A stretch of DNA of 5,911 nt from Ruminococcus sp. UBA1366 (lineage in GTDB: Bacteria; Bacillota; Clostridia; Oscillospirales; Ruminococcaceae). Made by a program: the position numbers and the translations under genes. Below, piece by piece: positions 1 through 5,516 of this stretch; position 1 is the stretch's first letter, and each line of letters starts with the position of its first letter. The notes below the pieces were generated by a model. The model was not told the DNA's origin, did not search any database, and saw nothing but the letters and a program-made list of their open reading frames with translations. The stretch is from positions 1-5,911 of the forward strand of contig DBRO01000102.1 of the NCBI GenBank assembly GCA_002306005.1, given 5' to 3'.

Positions 1-42
1 ACCAATCAGCGAATTTATATGGCGCTGAAGAAATATCTATAA
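1..42 (+). CDS. Possible 3' end of an upstream gene (partial)
   Basis: Frame 1 is open from the window edge to a TAA at 40-42 and gives 13 residues ending in ALKKYL. Its third codon positions are fairly GC-rich, as in the genes downstream. A second frame, ending at 51-53, is also open, so the choice is weak. Nothing can be said about function. The stretch may equally be non-coding, because a consensus-like -10 box overlaps the stop codon. Confidence 0.22.
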   Translation, partial: TNQRIYMALKKYL

Positions 43-43
43 T
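14..43 (+). promoter_or_regulatory. Candidate promoter for the membrane-protein gene
   Basis: A perfect -10 hexamer TATAAT lies at 38-43, and a 4/6 match to the -35 box, TTTATA, lies at 14-19 with an 18-base spacer. Transcription would start near 50, inside the inverted repeat at 45-74. That is the usual position for a repressor operator. The local sequence is AT-rich, so a chance match is possible. The leader to the ATG at 200 would be about 150 bases. Confidence 0.4.
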
Positions 44-44
44 T

Positions 45-74
45 TATATGTAAAGACAAAATGCTTTACATATA
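45..74. repeat. Inverted repeat, copy 1 (11-bp arms, 8-base centre)
   Basis: Arms TATATGTAAAG (45-55) and CTTTACATATA (64-74) are perfectly complementary around an 8-base centre, ACAAAATG. It shares the core GTAAAG-N8-CTTTAC with the copy at 1537-1556, and the pattern is degenerate at 159-180. There is no T-run after it, so it is not a standard terminator. A dimeric repressor site over the transcription start is the simplest reading, but a dispersed repeat family cannot be excluded. Confidence 0.6.
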
Positions 75-158
75 TAGCTGAATAACAAATGCAGATTTGC
101 GCCTTCAAATTGTCGAATTCTGCAGATTTACAAGGATTATTGCAAATCATATTCTTCG

Positions 159-180
159 TGTAAAGTATCATAGCATTACA
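159..180. repeat. Inverted repeat, copy 2 (imperfect)
   Basis: TGTAAAG (159-165) and CATTACA (174-180) are complementary except for one position, again around an 8-base centre. The left arm starts 110 bases after the same point of copy 1, and the copy ends 20 bases before the start codon at 200. It just precedes the ribosome binding site of the membrane-protein gene. The degenerate match makes this copy less certain than the other two. Confidence 0.42.
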
Positions 181-199
181 GCAAACAAAAGGAGAACCA

Positions 200-1372
200 A
201 TGGAAGAAGCGGAAAAAAGGCCGTACAAACAAAAAAATCTACACTGGATGGATGTGCTGCTGGGCGCTTGCACGGCGGTGCTGATGTTCCTTGCCAAGGA
301 CAAGCTGGGCGGGGTGGGTTCGAAGTACCATGCAAGCGAGCTTGCCGCATATTTGTTTGCGGCGGTAATTCTGCTTTTGCTGTTTTGGGTTCTGCTGGTG
401 GTTGGCAGGATTGCCGCACAGCTGCTTTGCGGCGGCGAACTGCTTTTCTTACGGGTGGACAATCGGATTTATATTCAGCAGGAAGGCAGGCTTGTCAAAA
501 AGAAAACCCTTTCGGAGGATCGGTTTTTCTCCTATACGGTACGACCCAAACCCGTTACAAATGGGAGGTATCCGTTTTTAGGGGAGGCACTGGGCGGATT
601 GGTTCCGGTGCTGGCGGGTACTTTGCTCTTTGGATTTCTTGTGCTGAGCTTGCATGAGCGGAAAGGCTTTTTCCTTGTCGCGTGCGCATTTGGGTTTCTG
701 GCAGGAGCGTTTACCTTGCTGCGGGAACTGTTTCCGTACCGCAACCCCAAGCGCATTAAGTGCGGGAATCTCCTGTTTTCCGGGCTGTTTACGCCGAAAA
801 CACGCGAACTGATTTTTGTTTTTCGGCAGGTGGATGCGCTTCGCTTTGATGGGGTACGCTTGCGGGATATGCCAAAGGAATATTTCGAAGAATGTAAAGG
901 GGATAAGCTTACCGTAGAGTTTGCAATGCGGGCAAAACAACTGCGTGCGGATTATGAAATGGACTGCGGAAATTTCACCACAGCGCAGGAAATTTTAGAA
1001 GAACTACTGGCATTTGCACGCAAGCGAAAGCTGCGGACGCAGGAATACAGCCGTGATTTGATTTTTCTGGCACTGCTGGCGGCGGACAAGCCCCGCGCAA
1101 AGGCAAATGAGGACTGGTACTACCGGCAGGCGGAGCAGGAACTGAAGCATTTGCCGGAATGGGCGCGCACAAAGCATGCACGCAGGCTCTTTGAAAAGCA
1201 CAAGGATGATGGTCTTGGAGAAAGCTTTTCCGCGTTTGAAAAGAAATTTCAGGCATATCCGTTTCGCGGCAGGTTGGTGAGCGAATTTGAGCGGGTGGTG
1301 CTTGTGGATAAGGCGTTTCGCAGGAGTTTTCCCGATGAGGATTCGGGGAGCGATTCTTTATCGCAAACATAG
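200..1372 (+). CDS. Unrecognised four-helix membrane protein with TPR-like cytoplasmic domain
   Basis: A 390-residue protein I cannot place in a named family. The start is supported by an AAAAGGAGA ribosome binding site at 187-195, five bases before the ATG. Hydrophobic segments lie at about residues 16-32, 48-70, 129-151 and 156-174. The basic N-terminus (KRPYKQK) suggests it faces the cytoplasm, which would put the C-terminal half there too. Residues 72-128 form a polar linker between helices 2 and 3. From about 237 to 335 the sequence is alpha-helical and charged, and the stretch around residues 244-272 (ADYEMDCGNFTTAQEILEEL) resembles a tetratricopeptide hairpin, which suggests protein binding. 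The tail is rich in Ser and Asp. No catalytic motif is visible. It precedes murA in the same direction with a 223-base gap, so a role in envelope biology is possible but only inferred from position. Confidence 0.85.
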   Translation: MEEAEKRPYKQKNLHWMDVLLGACTAVLMFLAKDKLGGVGSKYHASELAAYLFAAVILLLLFWVLLVVGRIAAQLLCGGELLFLRVDNRIYIQQEGRLVKKKTLSEDRFFSYTVRPKPVTNGRYPFLGEALGGLVPVLAGTLLFGFLVLSLHERKGFFLVACAFGFLAGAFTLLRELFPYRNPKRIKCGNLLFSGLFTPKTRELIFVFRQVDALRFDGVRLRDMPKEYFEECKGDKLTVEFAMRAKQLRADYEMDCGNFTTAQEILEELLAFARKRKLRTQEYSRDLIFLALLAADKPRAKANEDWYYRQAEQELKHLPEWARTKHARRLFEKHKDDGLGESFSAFEKKFQAYPFRGRLVSEFERVVLVDKAFRRSFPDEDSGSDSLSQT

Positions 1373-1377
1373 TATGC

Positions 1378-1391
1378 AAGGCATATGCCTT
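1378..1391. repeat. 14-bp perfect palindrome
   Basis: AAGGCATATGCCTT is a perfect palindrome starting six bases after the stop codon of the membrane-protein gene. As RNA it would give a five-pair stem with a four-base loop. No T-run follows, so terminator function is unlikely. A direct repeat CATAGTATG occurs on both sides, at 1368-1376 and 1413-1421. Confidence 0.5.
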
Positions 1392-1488
1392 TCACCCATT
1401 GTGCGGGGATTGCATAGTATGGTATGTAATCTCAAATGCTGCTTTTTTATAAAACAGCGGGTTTTGTCCTTTATCACGGCTTTTTAAG

Positions 1489-1536
1489 AAAGCGTTTGTC
1501 GGCGGGAAAGTTCCTTGCGGCAAGGAAAAACGCTTT
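1489..1536 (+). promoter_or_regulatory. Two-tier hairpin in the murA leader
   Basis: An outer stem pairs AAAGCGTTT (1489-1497) with AAACGCTTT (1528-1536), nine base pairs. Directly stacked inside it, TTCCTTG (1511-1517) pairs with CAAGGAA (1521-1527) around a CGG loop. A G-rich 13-base bulge (1498-1510) sits on the left side only. The element ends exactly where the inverted repeat at 1537 begins, and 59 bases before the murA start. There is no T-run, so it does not look like a terminator. A structured mRNA leader is one reading. It matches no riboswitch class that I recognise. Confidence 0.5.
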
Positions 1537-1556
1537 GTAAAGACATTATGCTTTAC
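1537..1556. repeat. Inverted repeat, copy 3 (upstream of murA)
   Basis: GTAAAG (1537-1542) and CTTTAC (1551-1556) flank the 8-base centre ACATTATG. It matches the core of copy 1 (50-69) at 18 of 20 positions, the two differences being in the centre. It lies 40 bases before the murA start codon. A weak -35/-10 pair, TTGCGG at 1515-1520 and TAAAGA at 1538-1543 with a 17-base spacer, would place the repeat over a promoter, as at copy 1, but that promoter is poor. Confidence 0.58.
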
Positions 1557-1579
1557 GGACAGAACGAGCGCATTGCCAG

Positions 1580-1587
1580 AAAGGAAG
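1580..1587 (+). promoter_or_regulatory. Ribosome binding site of murA (decides the start)
   Basis: AAAGGAAG ends eight bases before the ATG at 1596. The frame stays open back to a TTG at 1515, but that codon has no binding site and lies inside the leader hairpin. The ATG at 1596 also matches the normal MurA N-terminus. Confidence 0.7.
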
Positions 1588-1595
1588 ACGATGAT

Positions 1596-2852
1596 ATGCA
1601 GAAGCTTGCAATAGAGGGCGGAAAAATCCTGAATGGGGAGCTTGCCGTTCACGGGGCAAAAAACAGCGCGCTGCCGCTGCTTGCGGCATGTGTGCTGGCA
1701 CGGGGAGAAACCGTTTTACATAACTGTCCGAGGCTGAGCGATGTGTTTGCCGCCTGCCGGATTCTTTCCCAACTGGGGTGTAAATGTCAGCGGAACGGTT
1801 CTACCGTTGCGGTGAACACCGATGGGTTGGTGAATTTTGATGTTCCTGATGAACTGATGCGCGAAATGCGTTCGTCCATTGTTTTTTTGGGCGCGATCCT
1901 AGGTCGGCTGGGCAAGTGCCGGCTGTCGTTTCCTGGTGGGTGCGAGCTGGGTCCGCGACCAATTGATATGCACATTGCTGCGCTCAAACGCATGGGTGCG
2001 GTGATCCACGAAGAGTACGGAATATTGGACTGTACTGTGCCCAAAGGTCTTTCCGGCGCAAAAATCACGCTGCCGTTCCCTTCAGTGGGCGCAACGGAAA
2101 ACATTATGCTTGCCGCCGTTTTGGCAAAGGGCGAAACGGTGATTCACAACGCAGCACGGGAACCGGAAATTTCGGATTTGGCGGATTTTTTAAACGCTTG
2201 CGGCGCGAAAATCAAAGGCTGCGGCACGGATCGGATTACGATTCAAGGCGTGGCGGAACTGCACGGGTGCGAATTTGCCGTGATGCCGGACAGAATTGTT
2301 GCGGCGACTTACCTTGCGGCGGCAGCGATTACGGGCGGGGAAATTCGCGTAACGCACGTGCGCCCGCAGGATTTGGATTCGGTTTTGCCGGTGTTTGAGC
2401 AGATGGGCTGCTCGGTGTATGCATATGGCGCGAGCGTATATTTAAGCGCAAAAAAGCCGCTTAAGGCAGTGAAAAATATTCGCACGATGCCGTACCCGGG
2501 ATTTCCCACGGATGCGCAGGCGATTGTGATGGCGGTGCTTTGTAAAGCGCGCGGTACCAGCGTGATTGTGGAAACGATTTTTGAAAACCGCTTCCGGCAG
2601 ATTGATGAACTCTGCCGGATGGGCGCGGATGCGAAAGCAGAGGGCAAAGTCGCGATTATTGACGGCGTGAAAACCCTGTACGGCGCGACGGTTCGGGCAA
2701 CGGATTTGCGCGGCGGTGCTTGTTTGGTACTTGCCGGGCTGGCGGCGCAGGGACAGACGATTGTGGAAAGCGTCAAGCTGATTGACCGCGGATATGAATC
2801 CATTGAGGACAGTTTGAACGCTGCGGGCGCGAAAATTTTGAGAATTGGTTAA
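1596..2852 (+). CDS. murA: UDP-N-acetylglucosamine 1-carboxyvinyltransferase MurA
   Basis: MurA transfers enolpyruvate from phosphoenolpyruvate to UDP-N-acetylglucosamine in the cytoplasm, the first committed step of peptidoglycan synthesis and the target of fosfomycin. The 418-residue length is typical. Visible family hallmarks, numbered one above E. coli, are GAKNSALP with Lys22, MRSSI with Arg92, and PGGCELGPRPIDMHI with catalytic Cys116 and Arg121. PYPGFPTD carries Asp306, DLRGGA carries Arg372, and IDRGYE near the C-terminus carries Arg398. Having Cys rather than Asp at 116 predicts fosfomycin sensitivity at the enzyme level. Many Firmicutes carry two MurA paralogues and I cannot tell which this is. 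The gene is followed by ftsQ in the same direction with no visible terminator, so readthrough into ftsQ is likely in addition to the promoter of ftsQ. Confidence 0.98.
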   Translation: MQKLAIEGGKILNGELAVHGAKNSALPLLAACVLARGETVLHNCPRLSDVFAACRILSQLGCKCQRNGSTVAVNTDGLVNFDVPDELMREMRSSIVFLGAILGRLGKCRLSFPGGCELGPRPIDMHIAALKRMGAVIHEEYGILDCTVPKGLSGAKITLPFPSVGATENIMLAAVLAKGETVIHNAAREPEISDLADFLNACGAKIKGCGTDRITIQGVAELHGCEFAVMPDRIVAATYLAAAAITGGEIRVTHVRPQDLDSVLPVFEQMGCSVYAYGASVYLSAKKPLKAVKNIRTMPYPGFPTDAQAIVMAVLCKARGTSVIVETIFENRFRQIDELCRMGADAKAEGKVAIIDGVKTLYGATVRATDLRGGACLVLAGLAAQGQTIVESVKLIDRGYESIEDSLNAAGAKILRIG

Positions 2853-2871
2853 AAATACCGCGCGAAAGACT

Positions 2872-2899
2872 TTGCAAGCGCAGGAATTTATGTTATAAT
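2872..2899 (+). promoter_or_regulatory. Promoter of ftsQ/divIB
   Basis: An extended -10 element, TGTTATAAT (2891-2899), contains a perfect TATAAT hexamer. A -35 match TTGCAA (2872-2877) lies upstream with a 16-base spacer. Transcription should start near 2906, leaving a leader of about 72 bases before the ATG at 2978. Confidence 0.75.
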
Positions 2900-2906
2900 G
2901 GGAGAG

Positions 2907-2936
2907 GTTCCGGAATGATTGTAGGCGTTCCGGAAC
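2907..2936 (+). promoter_or_regulatory. Hairpin at the 5' end of the ftsQ transcript / paired TTCCGGAA palindromes
   Basis: GTTCCGGAA (2907-2915) and TTCCGGAAC (2928-2936) can form a nine-pair stem around a 12-base loop. Each arm contains the self-complementary TTCCGGAA, and the two lie 20 bases apart, about two helical turns. In DNA this could be a tandem operator just downstream of the promoter. In RNA it could be a 5'-terminal stabilising hairpin. The sequence does not decide between these. Confidence 0.55.
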
Positions 2937-2962
2937 AGCGCCCGGATTGCGGTAAGGGAGGC

Positions 2963-2967
2963 GGAGG
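2963..2967 (+). promoter_or_regulatory. Ribosome binding site of ftsQ (decides the start)
   Basis: GGAGG lies ten bases before the ATG at 2978. An in-frame ATG at 2915 would add 21 residues, but it sits only about nine bases from the predicted transcript start, within the hairpin, with no binding site. The start at 2978 is therefore preferred. Confidence 0.65.
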
Positions 2968-2977
2968 ACGCAAAGCC

Positions 2978-3874
2978 ATGAGGGATATTGTAAAAAATGA
3001 ACGGACAAGCCCCCGTATGGCGGGTGCGGCTTCTTCCGGCGGTGCGCCGATACGGCGAAAAAGAAAACGGAATATGAGCCTGTATTACCTGCTGATTTTC
3101 ATTTTTGTGGGTCTTGCTTTGGTGGTGCTTTCCGTGACGGTATTTTTTAACGTAACGGAAATCAAATATCAAGGCATGACGCTTTACACCCCGGAACAGA
3201 TTGCGCAGATTACCGGTGTGGAAAAGGGCGACAATTTGCTGAAAATGAAGCCCGCACTCATGGAGGAAAACATTAAGAAAACCCTGCCGTTTGTACAGGA
3301 AGTCACGGTGGACAGGCAGTTTCCCTCCACGCTGGAAATCCGCATTGTGGAAGCAGAACCTTCTTGTATGATTGAAGAGGACGGGAAGTATTATTTAGTG
3401 AGCACGCAGGGAAGAATTCTGGAGGGCGATGACAGCGCAAGTGGTTTGGATATTCCTGTGGTGGAAGGGTTTGAACTGAAATCCATAACGGTGGGCGGCA
3501 GTTTGGAATCGTCGGATTCCTTGAAAGCAAAAATCTTGGAGGAAATGCTCTCGGATGCTAAAGAAATCGGTTTTGAAAAAATCGAAGTAATTGATTTAAC
3601 CGACCGGACGGATATTCAAATCAATTACGATAATCGGTTGAGTATCCGGCTGGGAAGTTCGCTGGACATGAAAACTAAGCTTGTGAGCGTACAGGCGGTG
3701 ATTGAACAGAAACTCAGCGAAAGTTATGAGGGCGAAGTCATTTATAACAGCGCGACCAGCGGAATTTCTGTGATATCCAAGGATTCCATGACAAGCGCTG
3801 CGGATAAAAGCAGTGGTGATTCCAACAGCAAAGATTCGGATTCTGACACTGATTCCGAGGACTCAGATGCGTAG
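2978..3874 (+). CDS. ftsQ: Cell division protein FtsQ/DivIB
   Basis: DivIB/FtsQ is a bitopic membrane protein of the divisome that works with DivIC (FtsB) and FtsL to control septal peptidoglycan synthesis. The 298-residue product has a basic cytoplasmic N-terminus (RRKRKR at 26-31) and one membrane helix at about 35-57. A POTRA domain at about 58-127 opens with VTEIKYQGMTLYTPEQI and contains LPFVQEVTVDRQFPSTLEIRI. A beta-rich domain follows at about 128-265, with the family-typical YYLVSTQGRIL and DIPVVEG motifs. The last 33 residues are a low-complexity Ser/Asp/Lys tail, strongly acidic at the end, that would lie outside the cell. Its position between murA and ftsZ is the expected dcw order. 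No convincing terminator follows it, so some transcripts may run on into ftsZ. Confidence 0.93.
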   Translation: MRDIVKNERTSPRMAGAASSGGAPIRRKRKRNMSLYYLLIFIFVGLALVVLSVTVFFNVTEIKYQGMTLYTPEQIAQITGVEKGDNLLKMKPALMEENIKKTLPFVQEVTVDRQFPSTLEIRIVEAEPSCMIEEDGKYYLVSTQGRILEGDDSASGLDIPVVEGFELKSITVGGSLESSDSLKAKILEEMLSDAKEIGFEKIEVIDLTDRTDIQINYDNRLSIRLGSSLDMKTKLVSVQAVIEQKLSESYEGEVIYNSATSGISVISKDSMTSAADKSSGDSNSKDSDSDTDSEDSDA

Positions 3875-3985
3875 GATTTTCGCCGAAAAATGAAGTACCA
3901 TAGACAGGATCAGGAAACTTTTTTAGGAAGTTGCTGGTGTTATTCTACGATTCATAAAAAATTAGAAAAACTTTTAAAAAACGAC

Positions 3986-4014
3986 TTGCCAAGCGGCGGA
4001 TTTTATGATAATAT
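3986..4014 (+). promoter_or_regulatory. Promoter of ftsZ
   Basis: TTGCCA (3986-3991) and TAATAT (4009-4014) are separated by 17 bases, and a TG at 4006-4007 makes an extended -10. An alternative -10, GATAAT at 4007-4012, would give a 15-base spacer. The surrounding 208-base gap is markedly AT-rich. Transcription would start near 4021, giving a leader of about 70 bases to the ATG at 4092. Confidence 0.65.
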
Positions 4015-4076
4015 ATTATTATATTTAGTAGTGCAGAAGAATTACTAAGCAAAAATAGAAAGAACGTTGGGAAACT

Positions 4077-4082
4077 AGGAGG
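4077..4082 (+). promoter_or_regulatory. Ribosome binding site of ftsZ (decides the start)
   Basis: AGGAGG is a consensus Shine-Dalgarno sequence. It directly abuts an in-frame ATG at 4083, which is too close to be used, and lies nine bases before the ATG at 4092. The second ATG is the better start. Confidence 0.8.
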
Positions 4083-4091
4083 ATGTCAACT

Positions 4092-5162
4092 ATGAACTGG
4101 GCGATTAACACTGAGGAGATGCAGGGTGCAAAGATTAAAGTGATCGGCGTGGGCGGTGGCGGTGGCAACGCGCTCAACTGCATCGCTACCGAGGGAAAGC
4201 TTGGAAATGTGGATTACATAGCGGTCAATACCGATATTCAGGCGCTGAAGGTTTCAAAGGCGACCGATAAAATTCAGATTGGTGCAAAGCTTACGCACGG
4301 ACTGGGTGCGGGCGGAAAGCCGGAAGTCGGCGAGGGTTCCGCGCAGGAAAACAAGGACGAAATCGCCGAGGCAATTAAAGATGCGGATATGGTGTTTATT
4401 ACCGCAGGTATGGGCGGCGGCACAGGCACCGGAGCGGCACCTGTTGTGGCGCAGATTGCAAAAGAACTGGGGATTCTGACGGTTGCGGTTGTGACAAAAC
4501 CGTTCAATTTTGAGGGCGCACGCAAAATGTCGCAGGCAGAAAAAGGCATTGCGCTGCTGCTTGAAAATGTGGACTCCTTAGTTGTAATTCCGAACCAGAA
4601 CCTCCTGATAGGTGAGCAGAAGCTCACGATGCGGCAGTCGTTCAACCTTGCCGACAATGTTTTAAAAACCAACGTCACTTCGATTGCGGAGCTGATTCTC
4701 AGCTTGGGCTACATGAACGTGGACTTTGCGGATGTGACTTCGATTATGAAAAATTCCGGTTACGCGCATATCGCCGTGGGAACCGGACAGGGCAAGGACA
4801 AGGTCACTGCGATTGCCAATCAGGTGGTATCCAGTCCGTTGCTGGAAACCTCCATCAAGGGTGCGCGTCGCGTGCTGTTGAACATTGTGATGAGCGAGGA
4901 TGTACAGATTACCGATGTGGACGACCTGACGAAGATTATTCACGATGCGGTGGATGCGGATGCAAACATTATCTTTGGTACGGGCGAACTGCCTGAGGCG
5001 ACGGATCAGATCAATGTGACGATTATTGCAACAGACTTTTCGGATTCCGTTGTTCCGGGAGAACACACGGAGGAAGTGATTACCGAAAGCGGTGCAAAGC
5101 CCAGTGTAAAAATTCCAGAGAATCCTTACACCTATGATGATATCTTCAATGTTTTTAAATAA
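4092..5162 (+). CDS. ftsZ: Cell division protein FtsZ
   Basis: FtsZ is the tubulin-like GTPase that polymerises into the cytoplasmic Z ring and recruits the divisome. The 356-residue product shows the nucleotide-binding N-terminal loop [11 protein letters not shown] (19-29), the VNTD motif (45-48), the tubulin signature GGGTGTG (108-114), and the FADNVL-like helix FNLADNVL (184-191) in Bacillus form. The T7 synergy loop NVDFADV (209-215), which supplies catalytic Asp residues to the next subunit, is intact. The C-terminal domain runs to about residue 317 ([10 protein letters not shown]). The linker is short, about 25-30 residues, and the end, [11 protein letters not shown], lacks the Pro and Arg residues of the common DIPxFLR-type C-terminal peptide. 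The helix 6 region reads IPNQNLL where PND[KR]LL is usual. The gene has its own promoter and a terminator 15 bases after its stop. Confidence 0.98.
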   Translation: MNWAINTEEMQGAKIKVIGVGGGGGNALNCIATEGKLGNVDYIAVNTDIQALKVSKATDKIQIGAKLTHGLGAGGKPEVGEGSAQENKDEIAEAIKDADMVFITAGMGGGTGTGAAPVVAQIAKELGILTVAVVTKPFNFEGARKMSQAEKGIALLLENVDSLVVIPNQNLLIGEQKLTMRQSFNLADNVLKTNVTSIAELILSLGYMNVDFADVTSIMKNSGYAHIAVGTGQGKDKVTAIANQVVSSPLLETSIKGARRVLLNIVMSEDVQITDVDDLTKIIHDAVDADANIIFGTGELPEATDQINVTIIATDFSDSVVPGEHTEEVITESGAKPSVKIPENPYTYDDIFNVFK

Positions 5163-5177
5163 ATTTTCATGAAACAC

Positions 5178-5220
5178 AAAAGTCCCCTTGCTTTGGCGGG
5201 GGGCTTTTCGCATATTTTTT
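5178..5220 (+). terminator. Intrinsic terminator of ftsZ
   Basis: AAAAGTCCCC (5178-5187) pairs with GGGGGCTTTT (5199-5208), ten pairs including one T-G wobble, around an 11-base loop. A T-rich tail follows, with a T6 run at 5215-5220. It begins 15 bases after the ftsZ stop codon. Confidence 0.88.
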
Positions 5221-5249
5221 CAAATCCGTACAAGTTTTCATTCAGGGAG

Positions 5250-5278
5250 TTGACATTTCTACGCTTTTTGTGTATACT
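5250..5278 (+). promoter_or_regulatory. Strong promoter of tRNA-Pro
   Basis: A perfect -35 box TTGACA (5250-5255) and a 5/6 -10 box TATACT (5273-5278) are separated by the ideal 17 bases. Transcription should start near 5285, ten bases before the mature tRNA, as is common for stable RNA genes. Confidence 0.88.
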
Positions 5279-5294
5279 ATAAAAGTTGATGTTT

Positions 5295-5371
5295 CGGGGC
5301 GTAGCTCAGTTTGGTAGAGTGCATGGTTTGGGACCATGATGCCGCAGGTTCAAGTCCTGTCGCCCCGACCA
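5295..5371 (+). tRNA. tRNA-Pro (anticodon UGG)
   Basis: A complete 77-base cloverleaf with encoded CCA. The acceptor stem CGGGGCG (5295-5301) pairs with CGCCCCG (5361-5367). The D stem is GCTC/GAGT (5304-5307/5317-5320). The anticodon stem CATGG/CCATG (5322-5326/5334-5338) encloses loop TTTGGGA with anticodon TGG at 5329-5331, which reads CCA and, by wobble, other CCN codons. The T stem GCAGG/CCTGT encloses TTCAAGT. C1-G72 and discriminator A73 (5368) are the known bacterial prolyl-tRNA synthetase identity features. It appears to be a single-gene transcription unit. Confidence 0.97.
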
Positions 5372-5453
5372 CGATATTGCCGCAGTTTGCGGTGTTGTGT
5401 TGTGCGCAGGTTATCCAGGCGTTTAACCCGTCAAATAACCCAGATATGCGTGG

Positions 5454-5490
5454 AAAACGAGTGAGAATAAACATCACTCGTTTTTCTTTT
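5454..5490 (+). terminator. Intrinsic terminator downstream of tRNA-Pro
   Basis: AAAACGAGTGA (5454-5464) pairs perfectly with TCACTCGTTTT (5474-5484), eleven pairs around a nine-base loop, followed by a T-rich tail to 5490. It lies about 82 bases after the tRNA 3' end. The intervening stretch holds only a small hairpin (5380-5392, CCGCA/TGCGG) and no recognisable gene. Confidence 0.88.
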
Positions 5491-5516
5491 CCCCCTGGAA
5501 ATTAACAGGTGATTGT

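Noticed and set aside
37..462. Minus-strand ORF of 141 codons at the left end, and other long antisense frames across all genes
   Set aside because: They mirror the codon pattern of the plus-strand genes, lack binding sites and show no recognisable domains.
1515..1595. 27-residue N-terminal extension of MurA from TTG at 1515
   Set aside because: It overlaps the leader hairpin, lacks a binding site and does not match the family N-terminus, which begins at the ATG at 1596.
2537..2548. GCTTTGTAAAGC, resembling the GTAAAG/CTTTAC repeat
   Set aside because: It is inside the murA coding region and has the arms reversed with a two-base centre. The sequence is explained by the protein-coding constraint.
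2915..2977. Earlier in-frame start for ftsQ at 2915
   Set aside because: It lies about nine bases from the predicted transcript start, partly inside a hairpin, with no binding site. The ATG at 2978 has GGAGG.
3890..4048. A 52-codon plus-strand ORF (MKYHRQDQET...) in the ftsQ-ftsZ gap
   Set aside because: It has no ribosome binding site, is AT-rich unlike the neighbouring genes, and contains the ftsZ promoter. A chance ORF is more likely.
4083..4091. FtsZ start at ATG 4083
   Set aside because: It directly abuts the AGGAGG sequence with zero spacing. The ATG at 4092 has normal spacing.
5380..5392. CCGCA-GTT-TGCGG hairpin as a tRNA terminator
   Set aside because: The stem is only five pairs with no T-run. 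The real terminator is at 5454-5490.
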